Assembly: GCA_947594835.1 (NCBI GenBank)
Contig: CANQEH010000017.1
Span: 1-57,148 of the forward strand
Source of the DNA: an uncultured Acetatifactor sp.
GTDB taxonomy: Bacteria; Bacillota; Clostridia; Lachnospirales; Lachnospiraceae
Direction: 5' to 3'
Length of the DNA: 57,148 nt
The first letter of the stretch is position 1, and each line of letters opens with the position of its first letter. The notes below the pieces were generated by a model. It saw nothing but the letters and a program-made list of their open reading frames with translations. It searched no databases and had not been told where the DNA came from. Shown here piece after piece: positions 1 through 7,636 of this stretch. Both the position numbers and the translations under genes were made by a program.

Positions 1-378
1 CGCGGGTTTGTGGCAAGTTACGGGCAGAGACTCGAAAAACCATGGGTTTTTCGAGTTCGCTTCGCTCGTCAAGCATCCGCAAAGGCATTTGCCTGAGCAA
101 GCTCGTCAAATGTCTTTACAGATGCTTGACTCTGCCCTTTGCGGACATGATACCACAAGCGCAGACCGGGAAGCGGCGCGAAGCGACATTTACCGGGCAA
201 GCAGTGGATATTGGTATTATGCGCCGCGGGTTTGTGGCAAGTTACGGGCAGAGACTCGAAAAACCATGGGTTTTTCGAGTTCGCTTCGCTCGTCAAGCAT
301 CTGTAAAGGCATTTGCCTGAGCAAGCTCGTCAAATGTCTTTACGGATGTTTGACTCTGCCCTTTGCGGATATTATACC
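1..378. repeat. Two direct copies of a palindrome-rich intergenic repeat (224-bp period)
   Basis: Bases 1 to about 154 recur at 225 to about 378 with few changes. Each copy holds two hairpins. In copy 1 the first has 12-bp arms at 30-41 and 45-56 around ATG; the second is longer, with imperfect arms near 69-93 and 106-129. The short open frames here follow the palindromes and have no coding character, so I see no gene in the first 500 bases. It resembles a dispersed REP-like element; whether it recurs elsewhere in the genome cannot be seen from this window. Confidence 0.75.
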
Positions 379-499
379 ACTCCGGGGGAGGGCGTGGCAA
401 GGAAAGTGTTGCGGGGGGTGTCAGAAGGATTGCGGAGTTGTGTCGGGTGGAGGGCAGATTTTTAACATTTTTGTGAAAAAGAAATTAAGAATTCTTTAG

Positions 500-528
500 T
501 TGTAAAGTCTGCCACTGGCAGATACTAT
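500..528 (+). promoter_or_regulatory. Promoter with palindromic spacer, upstream of the MBOAT gene
   Basis: TTGTAA (500-505), a 17-bp spacer and TACTAT (523-528). The spacer contains a perfect dyad, TCTGCC-ACT-GGCAGA (508-522), exactly between the two promoter boxes, where a repressor or MerR-type activator could bind. It is the only good promoter before the gene starting at 582. Confidence 0.6.
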
Positions 529-581
529 ATAAGTAAGTGGAACGTGTTCCAAGGATAAACTGGTGAAAGATGTGATGTTTC

Positions 582-1949
582 TTGATATTTAGCAGCATAG
601 AGTTTCTGCTCTGCTTTCTTCCGGCCTTCCTGCTTTTGTATGCCCTGACGCCTGCACGGTTGAAAAATCTGACGCTTCTGGTGGGCAGCCTGGTTTTTTA
701 CGCCCTGGGCGAGCCGGCGTACCTGGCGCTGCTCGGGGGTTCTGTGGCGGTCAATTTCCTGTTGTGCCGGTTCTGTCTGAGGGAGCCTGCACAGGGGAAT
801 GCGTTGGCCTGGAACAGGGGTGTTTTGGCAGCCGCGCTGGCCGGTAACCTGGCGGTGCTGGCGGCTTTTAAATACGGCGTCCAGGAAAACGGGCTTCCGC
901 TGGGGATCAGCTTTTATACGTTTCAGATACTTGCCTACTGGATCGACGTCTACCGGGGCGAGGAGAAGAAGGAGACCTCCCTCCTGCGGTTTGCCGCTTA
1001 TATCGTCATGTTCCCGCAGCTGATCTCCGGGCCTATCCTGCTGTACGGGGAGGTGCGCAGGCAGCTGCATCGGCGCAGATTTGGGCTGACAGGGCTTAAT
1101 GAGGGGCTGAAAGTGTTTACCATGGGGCTGGCGTCCAAGGTGCTTTTGGCGGATCGCATCGGGCTTCTGTGGCAGGAGGTGCAGGTCACAGGCTTTGAGA
1201 GCATTTCCACGCCCCTGGCCTGGATGGGGGCGGTGGCATACTCGCTAAAAATTTATTTTGATTTCTACGGCTATTCCCTGATGGCAATCGGCTTGGGGAA
1301 AATGATCGGGTTTGAACTGCCGGAAAACTTTCAGGAGCCCTATATGGCGGGATCCGTGCGGGATTTTTACCGCAGATGGCACATGACCCTGGGGCGTTTT
1401 TTCCGCAGATATGTGTATATCCCCCTGGGCGGCAGCAGGAAAGGGGAACTGCGGACGGTGGCAAACCTTCTGGCGGTGTGGGTGCTCACCTCGCTGTGGC
1501 ACGGCACCACGGCCAATTTCCTGATCTGGGGATTGTTCCTGTGCGTTCTGATCATATTAGAGCGGCAGGTAAAGGCTCTTGGGATATCCAGGCTTTTTCG
1601 GCATGGGTTTCTAAGAGTGGTGCCCCATCTGTATCTTTGGGCGGTGATTCCGCTGACCTGGGTTTGTTTTGCCGTTTCGGACGTGTCTCAGCTGCATCTG
1701 TACCTGGGCAGGATGTTCGGCGTGACGGAGGGGATCCAGGTGAACCCGATGGACTGGCGGAAAGCCCTGGAAACTTACTGGTATCTGTTCGGAATGGGAT
1801 TTATAGCCTGTACGCCAGTGGTGCGGAAGCTGTTTGGCAAATGGAAGGGCCGGGCGGCGGGCATAGTGTTTCTGGCGGTTCTGTTCTGGGTCTGCGTATG
1901 GAGGCTTCAGGTGGAAGGGCAGAATCCGTTCCTGTATTTTGATTTTTGA
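582..1949 (+). CDS. MBOAT family membrane-bound O-acyltransferase
   Basis: A 455-residue polytopic membrane protein of the MBOAT family (DltB/AlgI type), which moves acyl groups across the membrane onto extracellular polymers. It opens with the usual hydrophobic MIFSSIEFLLCFLPAF segment. It carries the family landmarks: an aromatic/basic loop RDFYRRWHMTLGRFFRRYVYIPLGGSRKG in mid-protein (quoted here in part: RDFYRRWHMTLGRFF) and the invariant histidine in TSLWHG near residue 307. The start is TTG at 582, because an in-frame TGA lies at 573 and no ATG precedes the conserved N-terminus. The gene is followed after 20 bp by an SGNH-like protein, the standard partner of MBOAT enzymes in O-acetylation of cell-surface glycans. 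The polymer substrate cannot be read from the sequence. Confidence 0.9.
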   Translation: MIFSSIEFLLCFLPAFLLLYALTPARLKNLTLLVGSLVFYALGEPAYLALLGGSVAVNFLLCRFCLREPAQGNALAWNRGVLAAALAGNLAVLAAFKYGVQENGLPLGISFYTFQILAYWIDVYRGEEKKETSLLRFAAYIVMFPQLISGPILLYGEVRRQLHRRRFGLTGLNEGLKVFTMGLASKVLLADRIGLLWQEVQVTGFESISTPLAWMGAVAYSLKIYFDFYGYSLMAIGLGKMIGFELPENFQEPYMAGSVRDFYRRWHMTLGRFFRRYVYIPLGGSRKGELRTVANLLAVWVLTSLWHGTTANFLIWGLFLCVLIILERQVKALGISRLFRHGFLRVVPHLYLWAVIPLTWVCFAVSDVSQLHLYLGRMFGVTEGIQVNPMDWRKALETYWYLFGMGFIACTPVVRKLFGKWKGRAAGIVFLAVLFWVCVWRLQVEGQNPFLYFDF

Positions 1950-1969
1950 CATAAAAAGGGAAAATAGAA

Positions 1970-2941
1970 GTGAAGTGGCTGAAAAAAAGCGCTTATCTGC
2001 TGCTTGTGGCGGGGTTAGGCGTATTGTACCTGACGACGGTGGATCACTGGAAGATTTACGCTGGGCCCATCCAGCGTCTGAAACAATATTATGAACAGGC
2101 GGTTTACGGCACACAGACGTTTCCCGGCCCCTTCCTATCCCAGGGGGAACCTGAGTGGGATGCAGGCATGGGGGAAGGGGAGAAGAATGTGCCGGACGGT
2201 TCGGCAGAAGGCGGCGCAGGCCTGACGGGATCGGAGGAGACGAAAGGGATGTCCCCGTCTAAGGGGGATCCGGGGCAGGCCGGGAAGGAAGGGGAGGAGG
2301 CTTTCTCCCAGCCCGTATATACCACTGTGGAGGATGACTATTTTGCCGACGCTGTGTTTATCGGGGATTCCAGGACGGTTGGAATGTACGAATACGGGGG
2401 GCTGGAGGAGATTTCCACTTTTTACGCCTCCACAGGCCTTACGGTTTATAAGCTCTTTGACAGTCCCATCGTGGAGGTGCCGGGGCAGCGCCAGAAGCTG
2501 ACGGTGGAGGAAGCGCTGGCGCAGAACAGCTTCCACAAGATCTATCTGATGGTAGGCATCAATGAGATGGGCACGGGCACGGTGGAAAGCTTTGCGGAAA
2601 CCTATAAGGAGGTGGTGGATCACCTTTTGGAGCTGCAGCCGGAGGCAATCCTCTATATCCAGGGGATTCTCAAGGTGACCACGGAGCGCTCCCAGCAGGG
2701 GGACTATATCACCAACCAGGGGATTGAGGAGCGGAACCAGGCGATTGCACAGATGGCAGACAACCGGCGTGTCTTTTATCTGGATGCAAACCCGGAGATC
2801 TGCGATGACACAGGCGGTATGGATCCATCGTATACGTTTGACGGAGTACATTTAAAGGCCCAGTATATTGAATTGTGGAAAAACTTCTTAAAAACTCATG
2901 CGGTTTTGGGGGGAGAAGAGATGGAGGCAGGGATTTTGTGA
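1970..2941 (+). CDS. SGNH/GDSL-type extracytoplasmic hydrolase-like protein, MBOAT partner
   Basis: 323 residues with a GTG start and an N-terminal signal anchor (KKSAYLLLVAGLGVLYLTTV). A low-complexity Gly/Glu/Pro linker (about 60-105) leads to an SGNH fold. Block I is FIGDSRTVGM near residue 131 with the nucleophile Ser, then the GINEMG block (GxN-like), and near the C-terminus DGVHLKAQY with the Asp-x-x-His pair. It probably removes or transfers acyl groups outside the membrane, working with the preceding MBOAT protein 20 bp upstream in one operon. The GTG has a purine-rich site (GGGAAAATAGAA) just upstream. The acceptor is unknown; an acetylesterase role is equally possible. Confidence 0.8.
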   Translation: MKWLKKSAYLLLVAGLGVLYLTTVDHWKIYAGPIQRLKQYYEQAVYGTQTFPGPFLSQGEPEWDAGMGEGEKNVPDGSAEGGAGLTGSEETKGMSPSKGDPGQAGKEGEEAFSQPVYTTVEDDYFADAVFIGDSRTVGMYEYGGLEEISTFYASTGLTVYKLFDSPIVEVPGQRQKLTVEEALAQNSFHKIYLMVGINEMGTGTVESFAETYKEVVDHLLELQPEAILYIQGILKVTTERSQQGDYITNQGIEERNQAIAQMADNRRVFYLDANPEICDDTGGMDPSYTFDGVHLKAQYIELWKNFLKTHAVLGGEEMEAGIL

Positions 2942-2969
2942 GGGGGAAGGGCATAGAGTATAGAGGGGC

Positions 2970-3475
2970 GAGAGTGACGAGAGTGACGAGAGTGACGCCC
3001 AGCCCTGCCAGTGTCCTTCCCCCAGGCCCGCTTCCGCTCGGGTCAGCACGCAGCAGTACTAGGCTCGAAAGTACCTCGCCAAGTGCTGGCGTGCTTCCAC
3101 GGCCTGGGGGAAGGACACTGGCAGGGCTGGGCTGTACTGCGTCAAGGGTGGCTTGAGGGGCGCAGTGTGCTGGGGTGTTATGACGGCCTGTGGGAAGGAC
3201 ACTGACAGGGCTGGGCTGTACTGGGTCAAGGGCGGCTTGGGGGGCGCAGTGTGCTGGTGTGTTATTACGGCCTGGGGGAGGGACGCTGACAGGGCTGGGG
3301 TGTACTGCGTCAGGGACGGCTTGGGGGCGCAGTGTGCTGGTGTGTTATTACGGCCTGGGGGAAGGGTACTGACAGGGCTGGGCTGTACTGTGGCAAGGAC
3401 GGCTTGAGTGGCGCAGTGTGCTGGCGTGTTTTTACGGCCTGGGGGAAGGATATTGGCAGGATAGAAAAGGGGGAA
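2970..3475. repeat. 84-bp tandem minisatellite with an inverted outer arm
   Basis: Unit starts beginning GGCCTG lie at 3101, 3185, 3269, 3352 and 3436, giving four near-identical units of 83-84 bp plus a partial one. A perfect 31-bp inverted copy of the unit's start sits at 2998-3028 and can pair with 3101-3131 across a 72-bp middle that holds smaller dyads. Just before it, AGAGTGACG occurs three times in a row (2970-2997). The units are open in several frames at once, which is typical of a repeat and not of a gene. No promoter or RBS supports coding here. Confidence 0.85.
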
Positions 3476-3479
3476 TGGT

Positions 3480-4460
3480 ATGCGGATAGCGGATATGCAC
3501 TGCGATACGATCAGCGCACTGGCTGGATTGCGGGAGCGGGGGCAGGAGGCTGTGCTTTTGGAGAACGGGCTTCATGTGGACTTAAAGCGGATGAGGGAAA
3601 GCGGCTGTCTGGTACAGAATTTTGCGCTGTTTGTGCAGCTGAAACGGGATGGAGATCCCTGGGAGCGGGTGTGCAGGCTGCATGAGCTCTATGTGGAGGA
3701 ACTTGAGAAAAACCGGGATCTGATTGCGCCCGCGCTGTGTTATGAGGATATTTTAGAGAATGACAGGGCGGGGAAAATGTCTGCCCTTCTGACGGTGGAG
3801 GAGGGGGAGGTCTGCCAGGGGGAATTGTCCCGGCTGGAGGAACTGTACGGCTGGGGCGTGCGCATGATGACACTGACCTGGAATTTTCCAAACCAGCTGG
3901 GCTGGCCCAATTTTACCCGGGGACAGTCCCCCTATGAGCCAAACACCGCCAAGGGACTGACGCAGCAGGGCCGGGATTTTGTGGCCCGGATGGAGGAGCT
4001 GGGGATGATCCCGGATGTGTCCCATCTGTCGGACGCCGGATTTTACGATGTGCTGGAGGTGGCAAAAAAGCCCTTTGTGGCCAGCCATTCCAACGCCAGG
4101 GCCGTCTGTCCCTGGGTGCGCAACCTGACGGATGATATGATCCGGCAGCTGGCGGAACGGGGCGGCGTCATGGGGTTGAATTTCTGCCCGGACTTTTTGG
4201 AGGATGTGCCGGAGGGGCAGGAAAATCCGGGCACTATCGCTGCGGTGGTGCGCCATGCAAAACACATTGTCAATGTGGGCGGCATGGATGTTTTAGGGCT
4301 GGGAAGCGATTTCGACGGCATCGACACCCATCGGGAGCTGCCCGGCGTCCAGAGCATGGAGCGCCTGTGGGAAGGCTTCAAGGCAGCCGGGTTTACGGAA
4401 GGGCAGCTGGATAAGATTTTCTGGAAGAATGTGCTGCGCGTCTATCGGGAAGTTTTATAG
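3480..4460 (+). CDS. Membrane dipeptidase (peptidase M19 family)
   Basis: A 326-residue zinc dipeptidase of the renal-dipeptidase family, which hydrolyses dipeptides and in bacteria often D-amino-acid-containing ones. Metal-ligand motifs are present: DMHCDT (HxD) at residues 4-9, a Glu in LTVEEGE near 103, ASHSNARAVCPWVRN (His ligand) and GSDFDGID near 278. The length is right for bacterial members that lack a signal peptide, so the enzyme is probably cytoplasmic. ATG at 3480 follows AAAAGGGGGAAT. The gene begins straight after the minisatellite and has no obvious promoter of its own. Confidence 0.93.
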   Translation: MRIADMHCDTISALAGLRERGQEAVLLENGLHVDLKRMRESGCLVQNFALFVQLKRDGDPWERVCRLHELYVEELEKNRDLIAPALCYEDILENDRAGKMSALLTVEEGEVCQGELSRLEELYGWGVRMMTLTWNFPNQLGWPNFTRGQSPYEPNTAKGLTQQGRDFVARMEELGMIPDVSHLSDAGFYDVLEVAKKPFVASHSNARAVCPWVRNLTDDMIRQLAERGGVMGLNFCPDFLEDVPEGQENPGTIAAVVRHAKHIVNVGGMDVLGLGSDFDGIDTHRELPGVQSMERLWEGFKAAGFTEGQLDKIFWKNVLRVYREVL

Positions 4461-4487
4461 GGCGCTACGGCCTGGCTGTTCGGAAAA

Positions 4488-4524
4488 TTGTCTTGCAATT
4501 TGAGAAAACATAGTATATTCTGTT
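4488..4524 (+). promoter_or_regulatory. Promoter and candidate BlaI-type operator
   Basis: TTGTCT (4488-4493), 17 bp, TAGTAT (4511-4516). An imperfect dyad, AACATAGTATATTCTGTT (4507-4524; 14 of 18 positions symmetric), covers the -10 box. Its TGTT/AACA ends recall BlaI/MecI operators, so the BlaI-type gene 40 bp downstream is probably autoregulated. Confidence 0.55.
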
Positions 4525-4563
4525 AATAAGACGGAGTGTGGTAAAAAGGAAGGCGGGAGAAAC

Positions 4564-4938
4564 ATGAGATGTGATTTGTCTAAGACGGAGATGGAAATCA
4601 TGCAGGTGCTCTGGGATGGCGGCGGCCATATGTCCCCTCCTGAGATTCTGGAGGTTTTTTATGCCCGCGGAAAGGACTGGAAACGTCAGACCTTGAATAC
4701 CTTGCTGGTCAGGATGGAAAAAAAGGGGGTGATTTCCAAGCAGTGGGGCTCTGTGAGGGCATTGTGCTCCGAATTGGAATACAGGCACCAACAGAGCGTT
4801 GAGATGGTCAATGAGTCTTTTGACGGAAGGCTGGATCAATTTGTGGCAGCATTTACAGGAAGCCAGGGCATATCCGTGGAGGACGCCAAGGAATTGAGGC
4901 AGCTCATTGAGCGTCTGCAGGAGAAGGGAGAGGAGTAG
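4564..4938 (+). CDS. BlaI/MecI/CopY family transcriptional repressor
   Basis: A 124-residue winged-helix repressor of the penicillinase-repressor family. The N-terminal three-helix/wing part reads LSKTEMEIMQVLWDG...LNTLLVRMEKKGVI. The C-terminal part holds the dimerisation helices and would carry the site cut by the sensor protease. ATG at 4564 has a GGCGGGAGAAAC site. The stop codon overlaps the start of the following BlaR1-type gene (TAGTG), so the two are translationally coupled. No beta-lactamase gene is adjacent; the pair may control genes elsewhere, or the dipeptidase upstream. Confidence 0.92.
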   Translation: MRCDLSKTEMEIMQVLWDGGGHMSPPEILEVFYARGKDWKRQTLNTLLVRMEKKGVISKQWGSVRALCSELEYRHQQSVEMVNESFDGRLDQFVAAFTGSQGISVEDAKELRQLIERLQEKGEE

Positions 4939-6290
4939 TGAACACAATACTGGCGCTTACTGCGGCAGGCAGTTGTATGACGGTGAGTTACCTGATTGTC
5001 AGCCGTCTGGGCAGGCCCGCAAAGGGAATCCGGCGGGCGTGGCTGATCGCAGCGGCGGTTTTCTATCTCGTGCCGCTGGAAGGTTTGCGTGAGTATTATG
5101 TGTGGGTATGGGAGAAAGCAAGCGGCAGAGAATGGTACTTTGGGACAACCTATTACGATGAGATAACAGGCTTCTTTGAAGTGCGCACGGAGGAGGCTGT
5201 ACATAAAAGTACCGTTTATCAGCTGGATACACTGATCTATATCGTCTGGTTTACGGTGGCGGCTCTGCTTTTGGCATATTTCAGCATTCAGTATTTCGTG
5301 AGGAAACACAATCTGCTGAAGCAGTGCGAGGAGGAGAGGGCGCAGGAACAGCTGGCGGCGTTGGACGAGATGCGGCGGGAGCGGAAAATCCGCCGGAAGG
5401 TTCGTCTGTTTTACTGCGAGGGCATCAAGCCGATCAGCGTGGGTGTGTGGAGGCCGACGATCATACTGCCGGAGAAGATGCGGGGCAGTGTGCCGGCTCC
5501 CATACTGAGACATGAACTGACGCATATCAGGAATCTGGATATTCCCATCAAGATATTGATGACGTTTGTGATCAGTATCCACTGGTTTAATCCATTCTGC
5601 TATCTGCTCAAGAGACAGTACGGCAGGCTTTGTGAGCTTTGCTGTGACGATGCGGCTGTGGAGGGCTGCACGGCGGAGGAAAGGGGCAGATATGCGCAAA
5701 CCCTGGTGAGTGAATCTCTGGCACCGGATCTGAAACTAAAGTGGACGCAATATCTTTCCAAAAACGGAAGATTTGTGAGAGAAAGGATTGAGAATATTAT
5801 GAACGGAAGAAAAAGTTGTGGAAGAGTAAGAAAAGCGGCAGGCGTGGCGGCGCTGGTGTTTTCGCTGGCAGCCAGTTCGCTGACGGTATTTGCCTACGAA
5901 GATGTGCATGAGGTTGAGACGGAGGAAGTGCATCTCAACAAGTTGGCGGATGAACATTTGGAAAATGGGAACCAAGTAATAGGTGATGGATGGTTTTTCA
6001 CAGAAAATATTACGGGTGAATTGCAGTCTGTGGCCATTGAAAAGATTCTTTATAAAGAGCAGTTTGTTGATGAGTCGGGAAATGTTTATGAGGTTCATAC
6101 TGGTGCGGATGCTGCACCGTGTATCAATTGTAACCATAATTTAACAGATGGTTCTTATGTGCGGCATCTAGTATATGAAAACGGTAGTTGTCGTGTCGAA
6201 ACCTATAAAGCTAAGAGATGTGGGAAATGTGGACTTCTAGTAATTGGAGAATGTATACAAGAAATAATAAATAAAGTCTGCCCTCACTGA
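4938..6290 (+). CDS. BlaR1/MecR1-like M56 family membrane metallopeptidase with Cys-rich sensor tail
   Basis: A 450-residue signal-transducing protease. N-terminal membrane helices enclose a cytoplasmic M56 domain with the zinc motif HELTHIRNLD near residue 192 and a downstream CCDDAAVEG segment. A further membrane helix (about 305-325, AAGVAALVFSLAASS) leads to an extracellular tail. The tail is not a penicillin-binding domain: it is only about 125 residues and contains CINCNH, CGKCG and later Cys/His residues, which suggests a small metal- or disulfide-stabilised domain. It presumably cleaves the BlaI-type repressor whose stop overlaps its GTG start. The stimulus is probably not a beta-lactam acylating a transpeptidase-like domain. 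Confidence 0.88.
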   Translation: MNTILALTAAGSCMTVSYLIVSRLGRPAKGIRRAWLIAAAVFYLVPLEGLREYYVWVWEKASGREWYFGTTYYDEITGFFEVRTEEAVHKSTVYQLDTLIYIVWFTVAALLLAYFSIQYFVRKHNLLKQCEEERAQEQLAALDEMRRERKIRRKVRLFYCEGIKPISVGVWRPTIILPEKMRGSVPAPILRHELTHIRNLDIPIKILMTFVISIHWFNPFCYLLKRQYGRLCELCCDDAAVEGCTAEERGRYAQTLVSESLAPDLKLKWTQYLSKNGRFVRERIENIMNGRKSCGRVRKAAGVAALVFSLAASSLTVFAYEDVHEVETEEVHLNKLADEHLENGNQVIGDGWFFTENITGELQSVAIEKILYKEQFVDESGNVYEVHTGADAAPCINCNHNLTDGSYVRHLVYENGSCRVETYKAKRCGKCGLLVIGECIQEIINKVCPH

Positions 6291-6457
6291 CCCTGTAACC
6301 CCCCATCGGAAATCCTGCCGGATCACACTGACGCAGCCGGAGGAACAACCGCAAGGGAAGGCAGCACAGCGCGTACAGGATGGTATCCAAAACATATAGA
6401 AAGCGGTATCCCAATCGGCGTACCAACCGATATACAAAACAAAGACAATCACACAGG

Positions 6458-6499
6458 CACAGGATATAGGGCCCTCCGGCTTTATATCCTGTGTTTTTT
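6458..6499 (+). terminator. Rho-independent terminator after the BlaI/BlaR1 pair
   Basis: A perfect 11-bp stem (6458-6468 with 6483-6493, CACAGGATATA) closes a 14-nt loop and is followed by six T. Bases 6291-6457 before it show no credible gene. Confidence 0.8.
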
Positions 6500-6634
6500 G
6501 CGGCATTGTGCAGCGGACGGAATCAGGCATACTTGCAGAAGGCGGCATCAAACGCATTTGCAGCAGGTGGCAGTGGATTTGACGAAAAGACAGCGGCAGA
6601 ACCCATCGTCCATCCAGGTATTTTGACGGAAAGG

Positions 6635-6663
6635 TTACAATCCTTCGGAGCTTATGATATAAT
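6635..6663 (+). promoter_or_regulatory. Promoter of the two-component/ABC operon
   Basis: TTACAA (6635-6640), 17-bp spacer, TATAAT (6658-6663). It reads into three tandem copies of its own downstream region and then into the response regulator gene at 6908. Confidence 0.6.
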
Positions 6664-6890
6664 GCCCTTATTCACGGCGGGAAACAGTTGGATAGCTATC
6701 TATACCGTCAATTCGGATACATTGCGGTATCCTGCCCTTATTCACGGCAGGAAACAGCCGGATGGCCATCCATACTGTCAATGTGGAAGCATTTGCGGTA
6801 TAATGCCCTCATGCGTGGCAGGAAACATTTGAATGGCCATCCATACCGTCAATGCGGATACACTTGCGGTATCCTGCAAGTGGGATATTC
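6658..6890 (+). repeat. Three tandem 70-71 bp repeats between promoter and response regulator
   Basis: Units start at 6658, 6728 and 6799, with a partial fourth at 6870. Each begins with a -10-like hexamer (TATAAT, TATCCT, TATAAT, TATCCT), followed by TGCCCTTATTCACGGC-like sequence, GGAAACA and CCATNCNGTCAAT blocks. The short open frames that run through the array differ between units and are not genes. Repeating a promoter-proximal segment suggests stacked regulator sites or alternative transcription starts. Confidence 0.75.
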
Positions 6891-6907
6891 CCAGGGAGGA
6901 AAAAGTC

Positions 6908-7636
6908 ATGTACAGGATCGGGATTTGTGACGATGACAAGGCGCTCTGCGCCGGATTGGAGGAACAGATTTACCGCATCGCGAAAGAGATGTCTGTGAAA
7001 GCGGATGTGGAGGTGTGGTACTGCGGGGAGAGCATCCTGCGCGACCTGCAAAACGGCGTCCGGCTGGATCTGCTCTTTCTGGATATTGAGCTTTTGCAGC
7101 AAAACGGTATCTCGGTAGGCCGCTTTATCCGGGAGGAGATGGAGGACCTGCAGACCCATATCGTGTACATTTCTTCCAGGCAGGGCTACGCCATGCAGCT
7201 CTTTCGGATCCAGCCGCTGGACTTTCTCATAAAGCCGATATCGGATGGGCAGCTTCGGGAAGTCCTCGCCAGAAGCTTAAAGCAGAGGCAAGACCCCGGG
7301 CGTTTCTTTGCCTTTCAAAAAGGGGGCTCCCTGCGCAGGATCCCCACAGGGGACATCGCTTATCTGATGAGCATGGACAAAAAGATCAGGCTGGTGACAA
7401 AGGACGGGGAAGAAGAATTTTACGGGAAGCTGAAAAAGATCTCGGAAGACCTTCCGGAGGATTTTTTGATGATCCACCAATCCTACATCGTCAACCAGCG
7501 GTATGTGAGCGAATACACATACGACTCCGTCAGGATGTGGGACGGGACGCTGTTAAGCATCAGCAAGCCTTACAGGAAAGCTGTGAGAAGTAAGGTCAGG
7601 GAATATGGGAGGGCAGGGACAGATGATACCCTATAA
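6908..7636 (+). CDS. LytTR-family response regulator
   Basis: 242 residues. A receiver domain starts YRIGICDDD (acidic pocket) with the phospho-acceptor Asp in LLFLDIELL and the conserved Lys in DFLIKPI. It is followed by a LytTR DNA-binding domain (GSLRRIPTGDIAYLMS...FLMIHQSYIVNQRYV). It belongs to the AgrA/ComE class of activators that bind direct repeats in promoters. ATG at 6908 follows CCCAGGGAGGAAAAAGTC; an upstream in-frame ATG at 6833 lies inside the repeat array and is unlikely to be used. The partner kinase overlaps its 3' end by 14 bases. The repeats just upstream may be its own targets. Confidence 0.93.
   Translation: MYRIGICDDDKALCAGLEEQIYRIAKEMSVKADVEVWYCGESILRDLQNGVRLDLLFLDIELLQQNGISVGRFIREEMEDLQTHIVYISSRQGYAMQLFRIQPLDFLIKPISDGQLREVLARSLKQRQDPGRFFAFQKGGSLRRIPTGDIAYLMSMDKKIRLVTKDGEEEFYGKLKKISEDLPEDFLMIHQSYIVNQRYVSEYTYDSVRMWDGTLLSISKPYRKAVRSKVREYGRAGTDDTL

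Noticed and set aside
8..499. Overlapping open frames of 60-163 codons at the left edge
   Set aside because: They follow the duplicated palindromic element, overlap in several frames and lack ribosome sites.
2875..3685. Several open frames with GLGCT-like repeats
   Set aside because: They are products of the 84-bp repeat; three frames are open at once and none has a start signal.
6491..6930. Two short open frames before the response regulator
   Set aside because: They begin in a terminator tail or within the 70-bp repeats, and repeat units differ in frame.
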